Origin: JADHUC01 sp964617665
GTDB taxonomy: Bacteria > Planctomycetota > Planctomycetia > Pirellulales > Pirellulaceae
Direction of reading: 5' to 3'
Assembly (NCBI GenBank): GCA_964617665.1
Contig: CAZUAH010000056.1
Span: forward strand, 1-42,440
DNA length: 42,440 nucleotides
Part shown: positions 1 through 7,118 of the stretch, piece after piece
Position numbering within the stretch: position 1 is the first letter of the stretch
Layout: each line of letters begins with the position of its first letter
Made by a program: the position numbers and the translations under genes
The notes under the pieces: model-generated
Seen by the model: only the letters and a program-made list of their open reading frames with translations
What the model was told of the DNA's origin: nothing
Databases searched by the model: none

Positions 1-108
1 CTCACAAAACCAGCTCAGTTAACCAGGAAAGAGCAAGTTTGGCGCCCCCGAGGGACGGACCTTCTGGGCCTGATCTATTGAATTCGCCTGGTCCGCTGGA
101 ACGCTTGG

Positions 109-1198
109 ATCTACTGTCCATAAACTGCCTCCTTGCCTGTCAATACCATGGTTTTGACACCATCGAGCCAGCTTCCACAATGCTGGCACACCAACTCTAA
201 TCTCAGACTGCGAGTTGGTACAAGCTCTTTCTTGAGTCGTAGTGTGGTTGGCGCATCTCGATCCCCCAACGATGCTTGTACAGCCGCGACGCCAGACGGT
301 CCGAAAGGTGCTGAGAGTTCAAGACATTGGTCAACAAGTAAACGTCGCCCCGTTCCCCTTTGAGGTGAATCAGCCGCAGAACCAACGGGGGCTGGTTCTT
401 CTGCGCCGCAGAGTCGGGCCAAACATAAACGATGCCGTCGCGTTCTCGCGCGTAGTACCCAAGCTTGGTGAGCAACCGCACGTTGCCGCCAACGCGAATC
501 AAGAAGCTGTGGCCCTCGTCCATGATCGACTTCCACAAATCGTAGCCAACGAATCCCGCATCGCCGCAGAATAGCGTATTTTCCGGGAATTTCTGCTTCA
601 CCAGCATCTCCTGAAAATGTGCACGTTCACTCGAATCCGACGGTCCCAGTTTCCAAGACCAAGGCAGACGCAGACCCATGTGCCAAAGCAACGTGATCCA
701 CACCTGCGGTGTCACCGTTTCTGCCTTGGCACGGTTCTTCTTTCGCTTGTTCTTGTTTTTCTTCTTTCGATATTCAGCGGTCTTGCCTTTGCCGTAGTTC
801 GATGCGCGAAACGTTTTCTCATTGGCCTTCGTTCGCGGTGTACTGACTCGCGACCCATCGACCGCTATCGCCAGCCAGAGGCCGATCCGCCAATGATCCT
901 CCGCAACTTGCTCCATCAGTTGGTGAAGCCGGTTCCATAGCAACGGAACAAGTTGTCCTCCGTATCTCACCAGTGCATTGGTCAACGCTTGGTAGCTGCC
1001 GACCGCGACACGACCGAACGGTCGCTTTGACCAGACCACGCCTTCTTCGAAGGCCGCCGTCAGTTGCGACTTCTCCGACCATACCCACAGCACTGCCAGC
1101 ATCACCAAATCTCTGGCCAAACACGCCACGAGTCGCTCTTTCTCTAATCTCCACGAATCGACTAGAATGTGAACCCACGCTGTCAATAACCAGAATAC
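109..1198 (-). pseudogene. IS4-family transposase remnant
   Basis: This is a DDE transposase of the IS4 group. The first Asp lies in AVDGSRV (about 857-859), the second in FCGDAGFVGYD (about 560-562), and the Glu in the Y-x2-R-x3-E signature YKHRWGIE (about 257-259). A Lys/Arg/Asn-rich stretch sits between the first two. Just after the Glu the frame is lost: a stop comes soon after, and transposase-like residues (LRLKKEL and onward) continue in another frame towards position 109, so the C-terminus is frameshifted. The open frame runs upstream to 1414, but that part lies antisense to galU and has no transposase character. The N-terminus therefore seems cut off close to the galU start, or uses a non-ATG start. 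No terminal inverted repeats or target duplications were seen. It is most likely a dead insertion remnant. Confidence 0.8.
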
Positions 1199-1210
1199 GA
1201 GCCTTCGGAA

Positions 1211-2098
1211 ATGCCTATGTCCATTGATATCGCTGTTGTACCTGTCGCGGGGCTGGGAACACGTTTGCTGCCGGCAACCAAAAGCCAGCCCAAGGAAATG
1301 CTGCCAGTCGGACGGAAACCAGTCGCTCAGCACGTTGTGGACGAATTGGCCCTCTCCGGGATTCGGCGGCTCTTGTTCATCACCGGTAAAGGCAAGCACT
1401 CGATCGAAAACCACTTTGACATCGACGGCGAGCTAATAACCTACTTGCGTCAAACCGGCCGGGAACGGGAATTGGCCGAGTTGGATTTCGAGCGGCAGGA
1501 GATGGAGTATTTCTACACGCGGCAACGACGGCAGCTTGGCCTGGGCCACGCGGTGCTCTGCGCCGAGCCGCTCGTGCGAAACCAGCCATTTGTAGTGGCC
1601 TTGGGTGACTCCATAATAGGCTTGAATGCAGAATCGGATATTGTCGCCCGAATGGTCGAGCAATTCGAACGGGCCGAGGCCGACGTGGTCGTCGCCTTCG
1701 AGGAAGTCCCTCGGAAAGAAGTCCACCGCTACGGGATAGCTCAACCGCGTGGGCCCGTGAATGATGTCTTTGAACTGGAACGACTGATCGAGAAGCCAAG
1801 CGTGGATGAAGCTCCCAGCAATCTGGCGGTGGCCGCGCGTTACGTGCTCAGTCCGATGATCTTCGAGAAACTAACGCAGACCGAGCCGGGCAAAGGTGGC
1901 GAAATCCAACTCACGGACGCGATCCAACTGATCCTGGAAAACGGCGGCAAAGGCTACGGCCTTCGGTTGCGGCCAGACGAACGTCGTTTTGACATTGGCA
2001 ATTTCGGAAGTTACTTCCGCGCCTTTACCGAATTCGCGTTGGCCGACCCCAATTTCGGCCCCGATCTGCGAGAGTTCGTTCGATCGTTGGTGAAGTAG
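1211..2098 (+). CDS. galU: UTP-glucose-1-phosphate uridylyltransferase (GalU-type)
   Basis: This enzyme makes UDP-glucose from UTP and glucose-1-phosphate in the cytoplasm, feeding envelope polysaccharide synthesis. The N-terminus carries the nucleotide-binding signature VAGLGTRLLPATK, followed by PKEMLPVGRKP and GKGKHSIENHFD. Further conserved blocks are VALGDSI, VHRYGIAQPR, LIEKPSVDEAPSNLA and GGEIQLTDAIQ. At 295 residues it is a normal GalU length. The start at 1211 is preceded by only a weak ribosome site; a second ATG at 1217 would remove two residues. It is followed 25 bases later by a glucuronokinase gene, suggesting a two-gene unit for nucleotide-sugar formation in which this enzyme might also accept glucuronate-1-phosphate (inference). 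The insertion remnant abuts the start, so its native promoter may have been disrupted. Confidence 0.93.
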   Translation: MPMSIDIAVVPVAGLGTRLLPATKSQPKEMLPVGRKPVAQHVVDELALSGIRRLLFITGKGKHSIENHFDIDGELITYLRQTGRERELAELDFERQEMEYFYTRQRRQLGLGHAVLCAEPLVRNQPFVVALGDSIIGLNAESDIVARMVEQFERAEADVVVAFEEVPRKEVHRYGIAQPRGPVNDVFELERLIEKPSVDEAPSNLAVAARYVLSPMIFEKLTQTEPGKGGEIQLTDAIQLILENGGKGYGLRLRPDERRFDIGNFGSYFRAFTEFALADPNFGPDLREFVRSLVK

Positions 2099-2123
2099 CT
2101 GTCGCGAGCAGTCGAGAGACGTC

Positions 2124-3128
2124 ATGGAAACGATTCGTAAGAGAGGCTACGCCCGAGCCGGTCTGATCGGCAACCCGTCGGACGGCTACCACGGGAAGAC
2201 GATTTCGTTGATCGTACGCGAGTTCCACGCCGAAGTGATTCTGTACGAGTGGGAAGAGTTGGAGTTGATTCTCAGCCAAGAAGACCACAGCCGATTCGGC
2301 TCGATCCACGAACTAACTCGCGACGTCAAAGTCCACGGCTATTATGGCGGCGTCCGGCTCGTGAAAGCGACGATCAGACGATTCGCCGAGTACTGCGAAG
2401 GGCGATACACGCTTCACGATCGCAATTTCTCGATCCGCTACGAGACTAACATCCCGCGGTGCGTAGGTCTGGCCGGCTCCAGCGCGATCATTGTGGCAAC
2501 GCTTCGAGCTCTTATGGAATTCTATGACGTTTCGATACCCGCCCACATCCAGCCATCGCTGGCGTTAAGCGTGGAGACCGACGAGTTGGGTATTGTGGCG
2601 GGCCTGCAGGATCGCGTGATCCAAGCGTACGAGGGCCTGGTCTACATGGACTTTGCCCGCGATACCATGCGCATTGACCAGGATTACGAATGCGGTGTCT
2701 ACGAACAGATTGATCCAGCGCTGCTTCCTCCACTGTTTGTCGCCTACCGCGCGGATGTTGCCGAGCCCACCGAGGTGCTGCACAATCGGCTGCGGGCACG
2801 TTATGAAGAAGGCGATCCCGAAGTCCATGCGGCGATGGACAAATTCGCTGACCTTGCGGTTCAAGCCAAAGCGGCGTTGCTCGAAAGTAACGTAGAGAGA
2901 TTGAACGAGTTGACTGACGAGAACTTCGACACCCGGCGAAGCATCTGCCAACTGCCGCAAGATCATATTCAGATGGTCGAAGCCGCGCGAAGCGCCGGAG
3001 CCAGCGCAAAATTCGCTGGATCGGGCGGGGCCATCATCGGCGTCTACAAGGACGAGGCCATGTACACCGATCTGAAGAAGAAGCTCGAACACATCGGCTG
3101 CCGCGTTTTCAAACCCACGGTCGCCTGA
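2124..3128 (+). CDS. Glucuronokinase-like GHMP kinase
   Basis: This is a 334-residue GHMP-superfamily sugar-1-kinase. The first block, GYARAGLIGNPSDGYHGKTI, and the ATP-binding loop PRCVGLAGSSAIIVATLRAL match the pattern I remember from plant glucuronokinase, as do VHGYYGGVRLV, ELGIVAGLQDRV, GGLVYMDF-like EGLVYMDFARD, NFDTRRSI and the C-terminal KFAGSGGAIIG. Plant glucuronokinase phosphorylates D-glucuronate at C1; the product is then uridylylated to UDP-glucuronate. The gene lies 25 bases after galU on the same strand, which fits that pathway. The substrate is inferred, since related GHMP kinases act on other sugars. No strong ribosome site precedes the ATG; the nearest purine run is GAGAG. 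Confidence 0.8.
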   Translation: METIRKRGYARAGLIGNPSDGYHGKTISLIVREFHAEVILYEWEELELILSQEDHSRFGSIHELTRDVKVHGYYGGVRLVKATIRRFAEYCEGRYTLHDRNFSIRYETNIPRCVGLAGSSAIIVATLRALMEFYDVSIPAHIQPSLALSVETDELGIVAGLQDRVIQAYEGLVYMDFARDTMRIDQDYECGVYEQIDPALLPPLFVAYRADVAEPTEVLHNRLRARYEEGDPEVHAAMDKFADLAVQAKAALLESNVERLNELTDENFDTRRSICQLPQDHIQMVEAARSAGASAKFAGSGGAIIGVYKDEAMYTDLKKKLEHIGCRVFKPTVA

Positions 3129-3146
3129 TGTAGAGCAGTCGCAGAA

Positions 3147-3220
3147 TCGGGAGGGCGAGGATCCCGCCGAGCCGAGACCGAGGGAAAACACGGCTCAGCA
3201 GGAGCTTCGCCCTCCCGAGA
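3147..3220. repeat. Palindromic intergenic repeat, copy 1 (REGEAPAEP type)
   Basis: This is an imperfect inverted repeat of about 74 bases. The left arm begins TCGGGAGGGCGAGGATCCCG (3147 onward); the right arm (about 3191-3220) contains GGAGCTTCGCCCTCCCGA. The arms differ at a few positions. In one frame the bottom strand would read REGEAPAEP, a spurious peptide I associate with planctomycete intergenic repeats. It lies just after the glucuronokinase stop, between convergent genes. Confidence 0.8.
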
Positions 3221-3227
3221 ATTGGTC

Positions 3228-3270
3228 NNNNNNNNNNAGCGCGCGCGGCGCCGCGCCCCCCCCCCCCCCC
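3228..3270. other. Assembly gap (10 N) and adjoining C homopolymer
   Basis: Positions 3228-3237 are undetermined. They are followed by a GC-only stretch and about 15 consecutive C (3256-3270). The sequence just left of the gap (3192-3227) recurs to its right (3288-3323) with few changes, so the break falls inside tandem copies of the palindromic repeat. The real distance and copy number here are unknown. Confidence 0.95.
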
Positions 3271-3276
3271 ACACCG

Positions 3277-3323
3277 AGGTAAACCCCGGCTCGGCGGGAG
3301 CTTCGCCCTCCCGAGATTTGGTC
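3277..3323. repeat. Palindromic intergenic repeat, copy 2 (right half)
   Basis: The right arm GGCTCGGCGGGAGCTTCGCC and on to TCCCGAGATTTGGTC repeats the right half of copy 1 in the same orientation, including the preceding ACCGAGG. Its left arm is lost in the N gap or mis-assembled poly-C. Confidence 0.75.
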
Positions 3324-3339
3324 CAGTGAGGCCTTCGAT

Positions 3340-4542
3340 TCACTCTCGACCGGAAGTGTCACGTGGACTCGCCTTCGTTTGAATCAATCGTTCGAACAAC
3401 TCCAGGTGCTCCTTGACCATGCGGACGGTCGAATGCTGCTGCAGGATTCTCCTACGAGCAGATTGCAGCGTCTCTCTGGAAGGCGGCTGATCCAAGACGC
3501 GAATCACCGCGTCGCTCAGGGCTCGTGCATCCTTCGACGACGGCAGTTCAGTCGCTGCGTCTGCAATCCCTTCATGCCGGCGAAGGTCCGGCGTCTCCGT
3601 GGCTATGACCGGAAGGCCGGCGGCGATGGCCTCCAGCAGTGCACGCGGTAATCCGGGTTCGTTGCTGGGGCGGACAAACACGTTCGCTGCTTTCAGCACG
3701 CCGTCGACGTCCTCGAACGTGCCAGGCATGACAACGCTGTGCTTCAGGTCCAGGTCAACCACTTGACGCGAAAGCCTGTCGCGATACGGGCCGTCGCCGA
3801 TGAGCCAAAGTCGGGCCGTCGGCCAGCGATTGACCACCGGCCGCCATGCCTTGATCAGTCGCGTTAGTCCTTTGTATTTGCTCAAGCGGCCGACGTAGAC
3901 GGCTAGTGGAGCATCGATTGGAACCTGCAAGTCGCTGTTGACGCTTGCCAGCGCTAAACGTGCATCCATCTGCTTCCCGCCAGCGCCGGCATTACCCGGT
4001 GTCACTCCGTCGGCGATTGGCACGATTCGCTCTTGCGCGTAGCCGGATTCGCGCAACTCCCTCGCGATTGCCTCATCTGGTGCAACAATCGCGGCGGCCC
4101 GTTGGCAGCGTCTACGAAAACGGCCGCCAAACCTTGACCTACGTTGCCAGTCGCAATCCCCCGCTGATCCGGCACCGCCCGCCCGCAACACTACGGGAAT
4201 GTCTGTCCGCCGCAGGGCTCGGACGGCAGCATAAGCATCGAATCGCAGCGTCGACACGCAAACCACATCGATCCGATCGCGATTCGCGCGCAACCAGCGA
4301 GATACAGCCGCCATGTAGCGATACGCACCCCAACCCACTCCCCGCGGATTCGCCAGACGTACCACCGGCGTACCGTAGTAGGAGGCCCTCGTGGGCCAGT
4401 CCGACGCCCATTTCGCGGTTAGAACCGTCGGTTCGGCCCCTCGCCGCCGCAGCCCGTTCGCTAATTCGGAGATGGTCTTTTCCGCACCGCCCACGAGTGG
4501 CCAGAACCGCCGACTTATCAGGACTACGCGCATGCCTGTCAT
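3340..4542 (-). CDS. Glycosyltransferase family 4 (GT-B fold)
   Basis: This is a 400-residue cytoplasmic glycosyltransferase that transfers a sugar from a nucleotide donor, probably for an exopolysaccharide or lipid-linked glycan. The N-terminal Rossmann domain starts MRVVLISRRFWPLVGGAEKT, with the Gly-Gly acceptor-side loop typical of GT4. The C-terminal donor domain has VYVGRLSKYKGLTRLI, LIGDGPYRDRL, and the EPGLPRALLEAIAAGLPVIA block carrying the two spaced Glu residues. The start at 4542 is chosen because AAGGG lies six bases upstream; 4533 and 4569 are alternatives. It is divergent from thyA with about 43 bases between starts, so promoters must be compact or overlapping. Donor and acceptor cannot be read from the sequence. 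Confidence 0.88.
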   Translation of the reverse strand: MTGMRVVLISRRFWPLVGGAEKTISELANGLRRRGAEPTVLTAKWASDWPTRASYYGTPVVRLANPRGVGWGAYRYMAAVSRWLRANRDRIDVVCVSTLRFDAYAAVRALRRTDIPVVLRAGGAGSAGDCDWQRRSRFGGRFRRRCQRAAAIVAPDEAIARELRESGYAQERIVPIADGVTPGNAGAGGKQMDARLALASVNSDLQVPIDAPLAVYVGRLSKYKGLTRLIKAWRPVVNRWPTARLWLIGDGPYRDRLSRQVVDLDLKHSVVMPGTFEDVDGVLKAANVFVRPSNEPGLPRALLEAIAAGLPVIATETPDLRRHEGIADAATELPSSKDARALSDAVIRVLDQPPSRETLQSARRRILQQHSTVRMVKEHLELFERLIQTKASPRDTSGRE

Positions 4543-4585
4543 GTGGCCCTTGTCAGTTTCGCGGGGCAAGTGTAAAAGGGCTCTT

Positions 4586-5380
4586 ATGCGACCCTATCTC
4601 GAGCTTCTTCAGTATATTCTGCACAAAGGCGCGGAGAAACGCGACCGGACGGGTACTGGCACGATCAGTACATTCGGCTATCAGATGCGGTTCGATCTCG
4701 GTGAGAGCTTCCCGTTGTTGACTACGAAGAGACTGCACCTGAAGTCGATCATACACGAATTGCTGTGGTTTCTAGCTGGCGATACAAACGTACGCTACCT
4801 GCGCGAGTACGGCGTGACGATCTGGGACGAATGGGCGGACGACAACGGCGATTTGGGGCCCGTGTACGGCGCCCAGTGGCGTTCGTGGCCCACGGCCGAC
4901 GGCAGTTGCGTCGACCAGATCAGCATTCTACTCGACCGGATTCGGAGCGATCCCGATTCTCGCCGGCTGATTGTCAGTGCGTGGAACGTGGGCGAACTGC
5001 CGAAAATGGCGCTACCTCCATGCCATCTGCTGTTTCAGTTCTACGTGGCCGAAGGGCGTCTTTCCTGTCAGCTCTACCAACGCAGCGCGGACGTGTTCCT
5101 GGGCGTGCCGTTCAATATCGCCTCGTACTCGCTGCTAACCATGATGGTCGCACAAGTTGCCGGCCTGAAACCAGGCGAATTCATACACACGCTCGGCGAC
5201 GCCCATTTGTATCGGAACCATTTAGCCCAAGTAGAAGAACAGTTGAGCCGCGAACCGCGGCCATTGCCCATCGTGCGACTTAATCCAGACGTTTCTTCAG
5301 TCTTCGAATTCCGTTACGAGGATTTTGAAGTAGACGGCTACGATCCCCACCCACACATCCCCGCCCCGGTGGCTGTTTGA
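4586..5380 (+). CDS. thyA: Thymidylate synthase
   Basis: This is the folate-dependent enzyme converting dUMP to dTMP with methylenetetrahydrofolate. At 264 residues it is the classic ThyA length. Conserved blocks are the N-terminal DRTGTGTISTFG phosphate-binding region, FPLLTTKRLHLKSIIHELLWFL, YGAQWRSW, the nucleophilic Cys in LPPCHLLFQFYV, the RSADVFLGVPFNIASYSLL block, and HTLGDAHLYRNH. The ATG at 4586 follows AAAAGGG by five bases; longer in-frame extension upstream overlaps the divergent glycosyltransferase and is not conserved. ettA starts 11 bases after its stop, so the two are probably co-transcribed. Confidence 0.97.
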   Translation: MRPYLELLQYILHKGAEKRDRTGTGTISTFGYQMRFDLGESFPLLTTKRLHLKSIIHELLWFLAGDTNVRYLREYGVTIWDEWADDNGDLGPVYGAQWRSWPTADGSCVDQISILLDRIRSDPDSRRLIVSAWNVGELPKMALPPCHLLFQFYVAEGRLSCQLYQRSADVFLGVPFNIASYSLLTMMVAQVAGLKPGEFIHTLGDAHLYRNHLAQVEEQLSREPRPLPIVRLNPDVSSVFEFRYEDFEVDGYDPHPHIPAPVAV

Positions 5381-5390
5381 CGGAGTGTTC

Positions 5391-7067
5391 ATGAGCAAGC
5401 AGTACATTTTCACGATTGCCGGCCTAACAAAGAAATATGCTCAGCGTGAGGTGCTGAAGGACATCTGGCTGGCGTTCTACCCAGGTGCCAAGATCGGCGT
5501 GCTCGGGCGAAACGGATCGGGCAAAAGCACGTTGTTGCGCGTCATGGCGGGCGAAGAAGCCGAGTTTGACGGCGAGGCTCGTCTGACCGAGGGCTTTACG
5601 CGCGGGTCCTTGCCGCAGGAACCGGTGCTGAATCCGGACAAGGATGTCTGGGGCAACGTGGAAGAGGCAGTCGCTCCGCGTCGAGCGCTGCTGGATCGTT
5701 ACAATGAAATCAGCGTGAAACTTGCCGAACCGCTGGACGATGACCAGATGCAGAAGCTGTGCGACGAAATGGCCGTCCTGCAGGATCAGATCGAAGCAAC
5801 GAACACCTGGGAATTGGATCGCGAAATCGAGATCGCTTTCGATGTCATGAACCTGCCGCCACGCGATTCAGAGGTTTCCACGCTGTCCGGAGGCGAACGT
5901 CGTCGCGTGGCGTTGTGCAAGCTGTTGTTGCGGGGGCCGGACCTGCTGCTTCTCGATGAGCCAACGAACCATTTAGACGCCGAAGCCGTCGCGTGGCTCG
6001 AACGTCACTTGTCGGAATATCACGGCACGGTCGTGGCCGTCACGCACGATCGCTACTTCCTGGACAACGTTGCCGGTTGGATCTTGGAATTGGACCGCGG
6101 ACGAGGCATTCCGTGGGAAGGCAACTACTCGTCGTGGCTCGAACAGAAGAAGGATCGACTGGCTCGCGAGGAAAAGTCCAATCTGGCTCGCCAAAGGACG
6201 CTCGAACGCGAATTGGACTGGGTACGAATGGCGCCGCGCGCCCGGCAAGCGAAGAGCAAAGCCCGTCTGAAGGCTTACGAACAGATGGCCGCGCAAGGGT
6301 TTGAAGAGCGCCCGGACGAATTCGAGATTCAGATCCCGCCAGGCGAACATCTGGGCAACCTGGTTGTCGAGACGAAGAACCTGCGCAAGGGCTATGGTGA
6401 CACGCTGTTGATCGAAGACCTGAGCTTCAACCTGCCAGCCGGCGGCATCGTCGGGGTGATTGGTCCCAACGGTGCTGGTAAGACGACGCTGTTCCGGATG
6501 ATCATGGGCGAGGAGCAACCGGATACCGGAGAATTGCGAGTCGGGCCGACGGTAGAAATGGGCTACGTGGATCAGAATCGTGACGCGTTGAAACCGGAAA
6601 GCAGCGTTTTCGAGGAGATTTCCGGCGGCCACGAATGGCTGGAAATGGGCGGGCGCAGAATCAACGCGCGGGCCTATGTGTCGCGTTTCAATTTCCGCGG
6701 TCCGGACCAGGAGAAGAAGGTCGGCGACCTTTCGGGCGGCGAACGCAACCGCGTCCACTTGGCCAAGCTGCTGCGCCGCGGCTCGAACCTGCTGCTGTTG
6801 GACGAACCCACGAACGATCTGGATGTCGACACATTACGAGCCCTGGAGGAGGCAATCCTAAACTACGTCGGTTGCGTCGTCGTTATCAGCCACGACCGTT
6901 GGTTCCTGGACCGCGTCGCGACACACATCCTGGCTTTCGAGGGCGACAGCTACGTGCACTGGAGCGAGGGCAACTTCCAAGCATACGAGCAGCAGCGCCG
7001 TGAGCGTCTAGGCATCAAAGAAAACGAACCACAACGTTTTCGCTACAAACGTCTGAAACAAACGTAG
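5391..7067 (+). CDS. ettA: Energy-dependent translational throttle protein EttA (ABC-F ATPase)
   Basis: This is a soluble ABC-F protein of 558 residues that binds the ribosomal E site and gates the first elongation step according to ATP/ADP. It has two ATPase cassettes: Walker A GRNGSGKST and GPNGAGKTT, signatures LSGGERRRVAL and LSGGERNRVHL, and Walker B LLLLDEPTNHLD and LLLLDEPTNDLD. The first cassette contains the EttA-type arm insertion (about residues 95-150), and a charged linker rich in Arg/Lys joins the cassettes. The ATG at 5391 is chosen because CGGAG ends five bases upstream; a GTG at 5385 overlaps that site. It has no membrane segments. It follows thyA by 10 bases. Confidence 0.95.
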   Translation: MSKQYIFTIAGLTKKYAQREVLKDIWLAFYPGAKIGVLGRNGSGKSTLLRVMAGEEAEFDGEARLTEGFTRGSLPQEPVLNPDKDVWGNVEEAVAPRRALLDRYNEISVKLAEPLDDDQMQKLCDEMAVLQDQIEATNTWELDREIEIAFDVMNLPPRDSEVSTLSGGERRRVALCKLLLRGPDLLLLDEPTNHLDAEAVAWLERHLSEYHGTVVAVTHDRYFLDNVAGWILELDRGRGIPWEGNYSSWLEQKKDRLAREEKSNLARQRTLERELDWVRMAPRARQAKSKARLKAYEQMAAQGFEERPDEFEIQIPPGEHLGNLVVETKNLRKGYGDTLLIEDLSFNLPAGGIVGVIGPNGAGKTTLFRMIMGEEQPDTGELRVGPTVEMGYVDQNRDALKPESSVFEEISGGHEWLEMGGRRINARAYVSRFNFRGPDQEKKVGDLSGGERNRVHLAKLLRRGSNLLLLDEPTNDLDVDTLRALEEAILNYVGCVVVISHDRWFLDRVATHILAFEGDSYVHWSEGNFQAYEQQRRERLGIKENEPQRFRYKRLKQT

Positions 7068-7118
7068 CGCGGCAAAACAATAACTGAGTGAGGCACGTCG
7101 ACAATATGCCCCACGTTG

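Noticed and set aside
203..300. Programmed frameshift in the transposase
   Set aside because: There is no slippery heptamer or pseudoknot at the break, IS4 elements do not normally use frameshifting, and the later sequence drifts across frames as in decay.
3044..3343. 99-codon minus-strand frame through the palindromic repeat and N gap
   Set aside because: The repeated REGEAPAEP peptide is a translation of the repeat, and the frame crosses undetermined bases.
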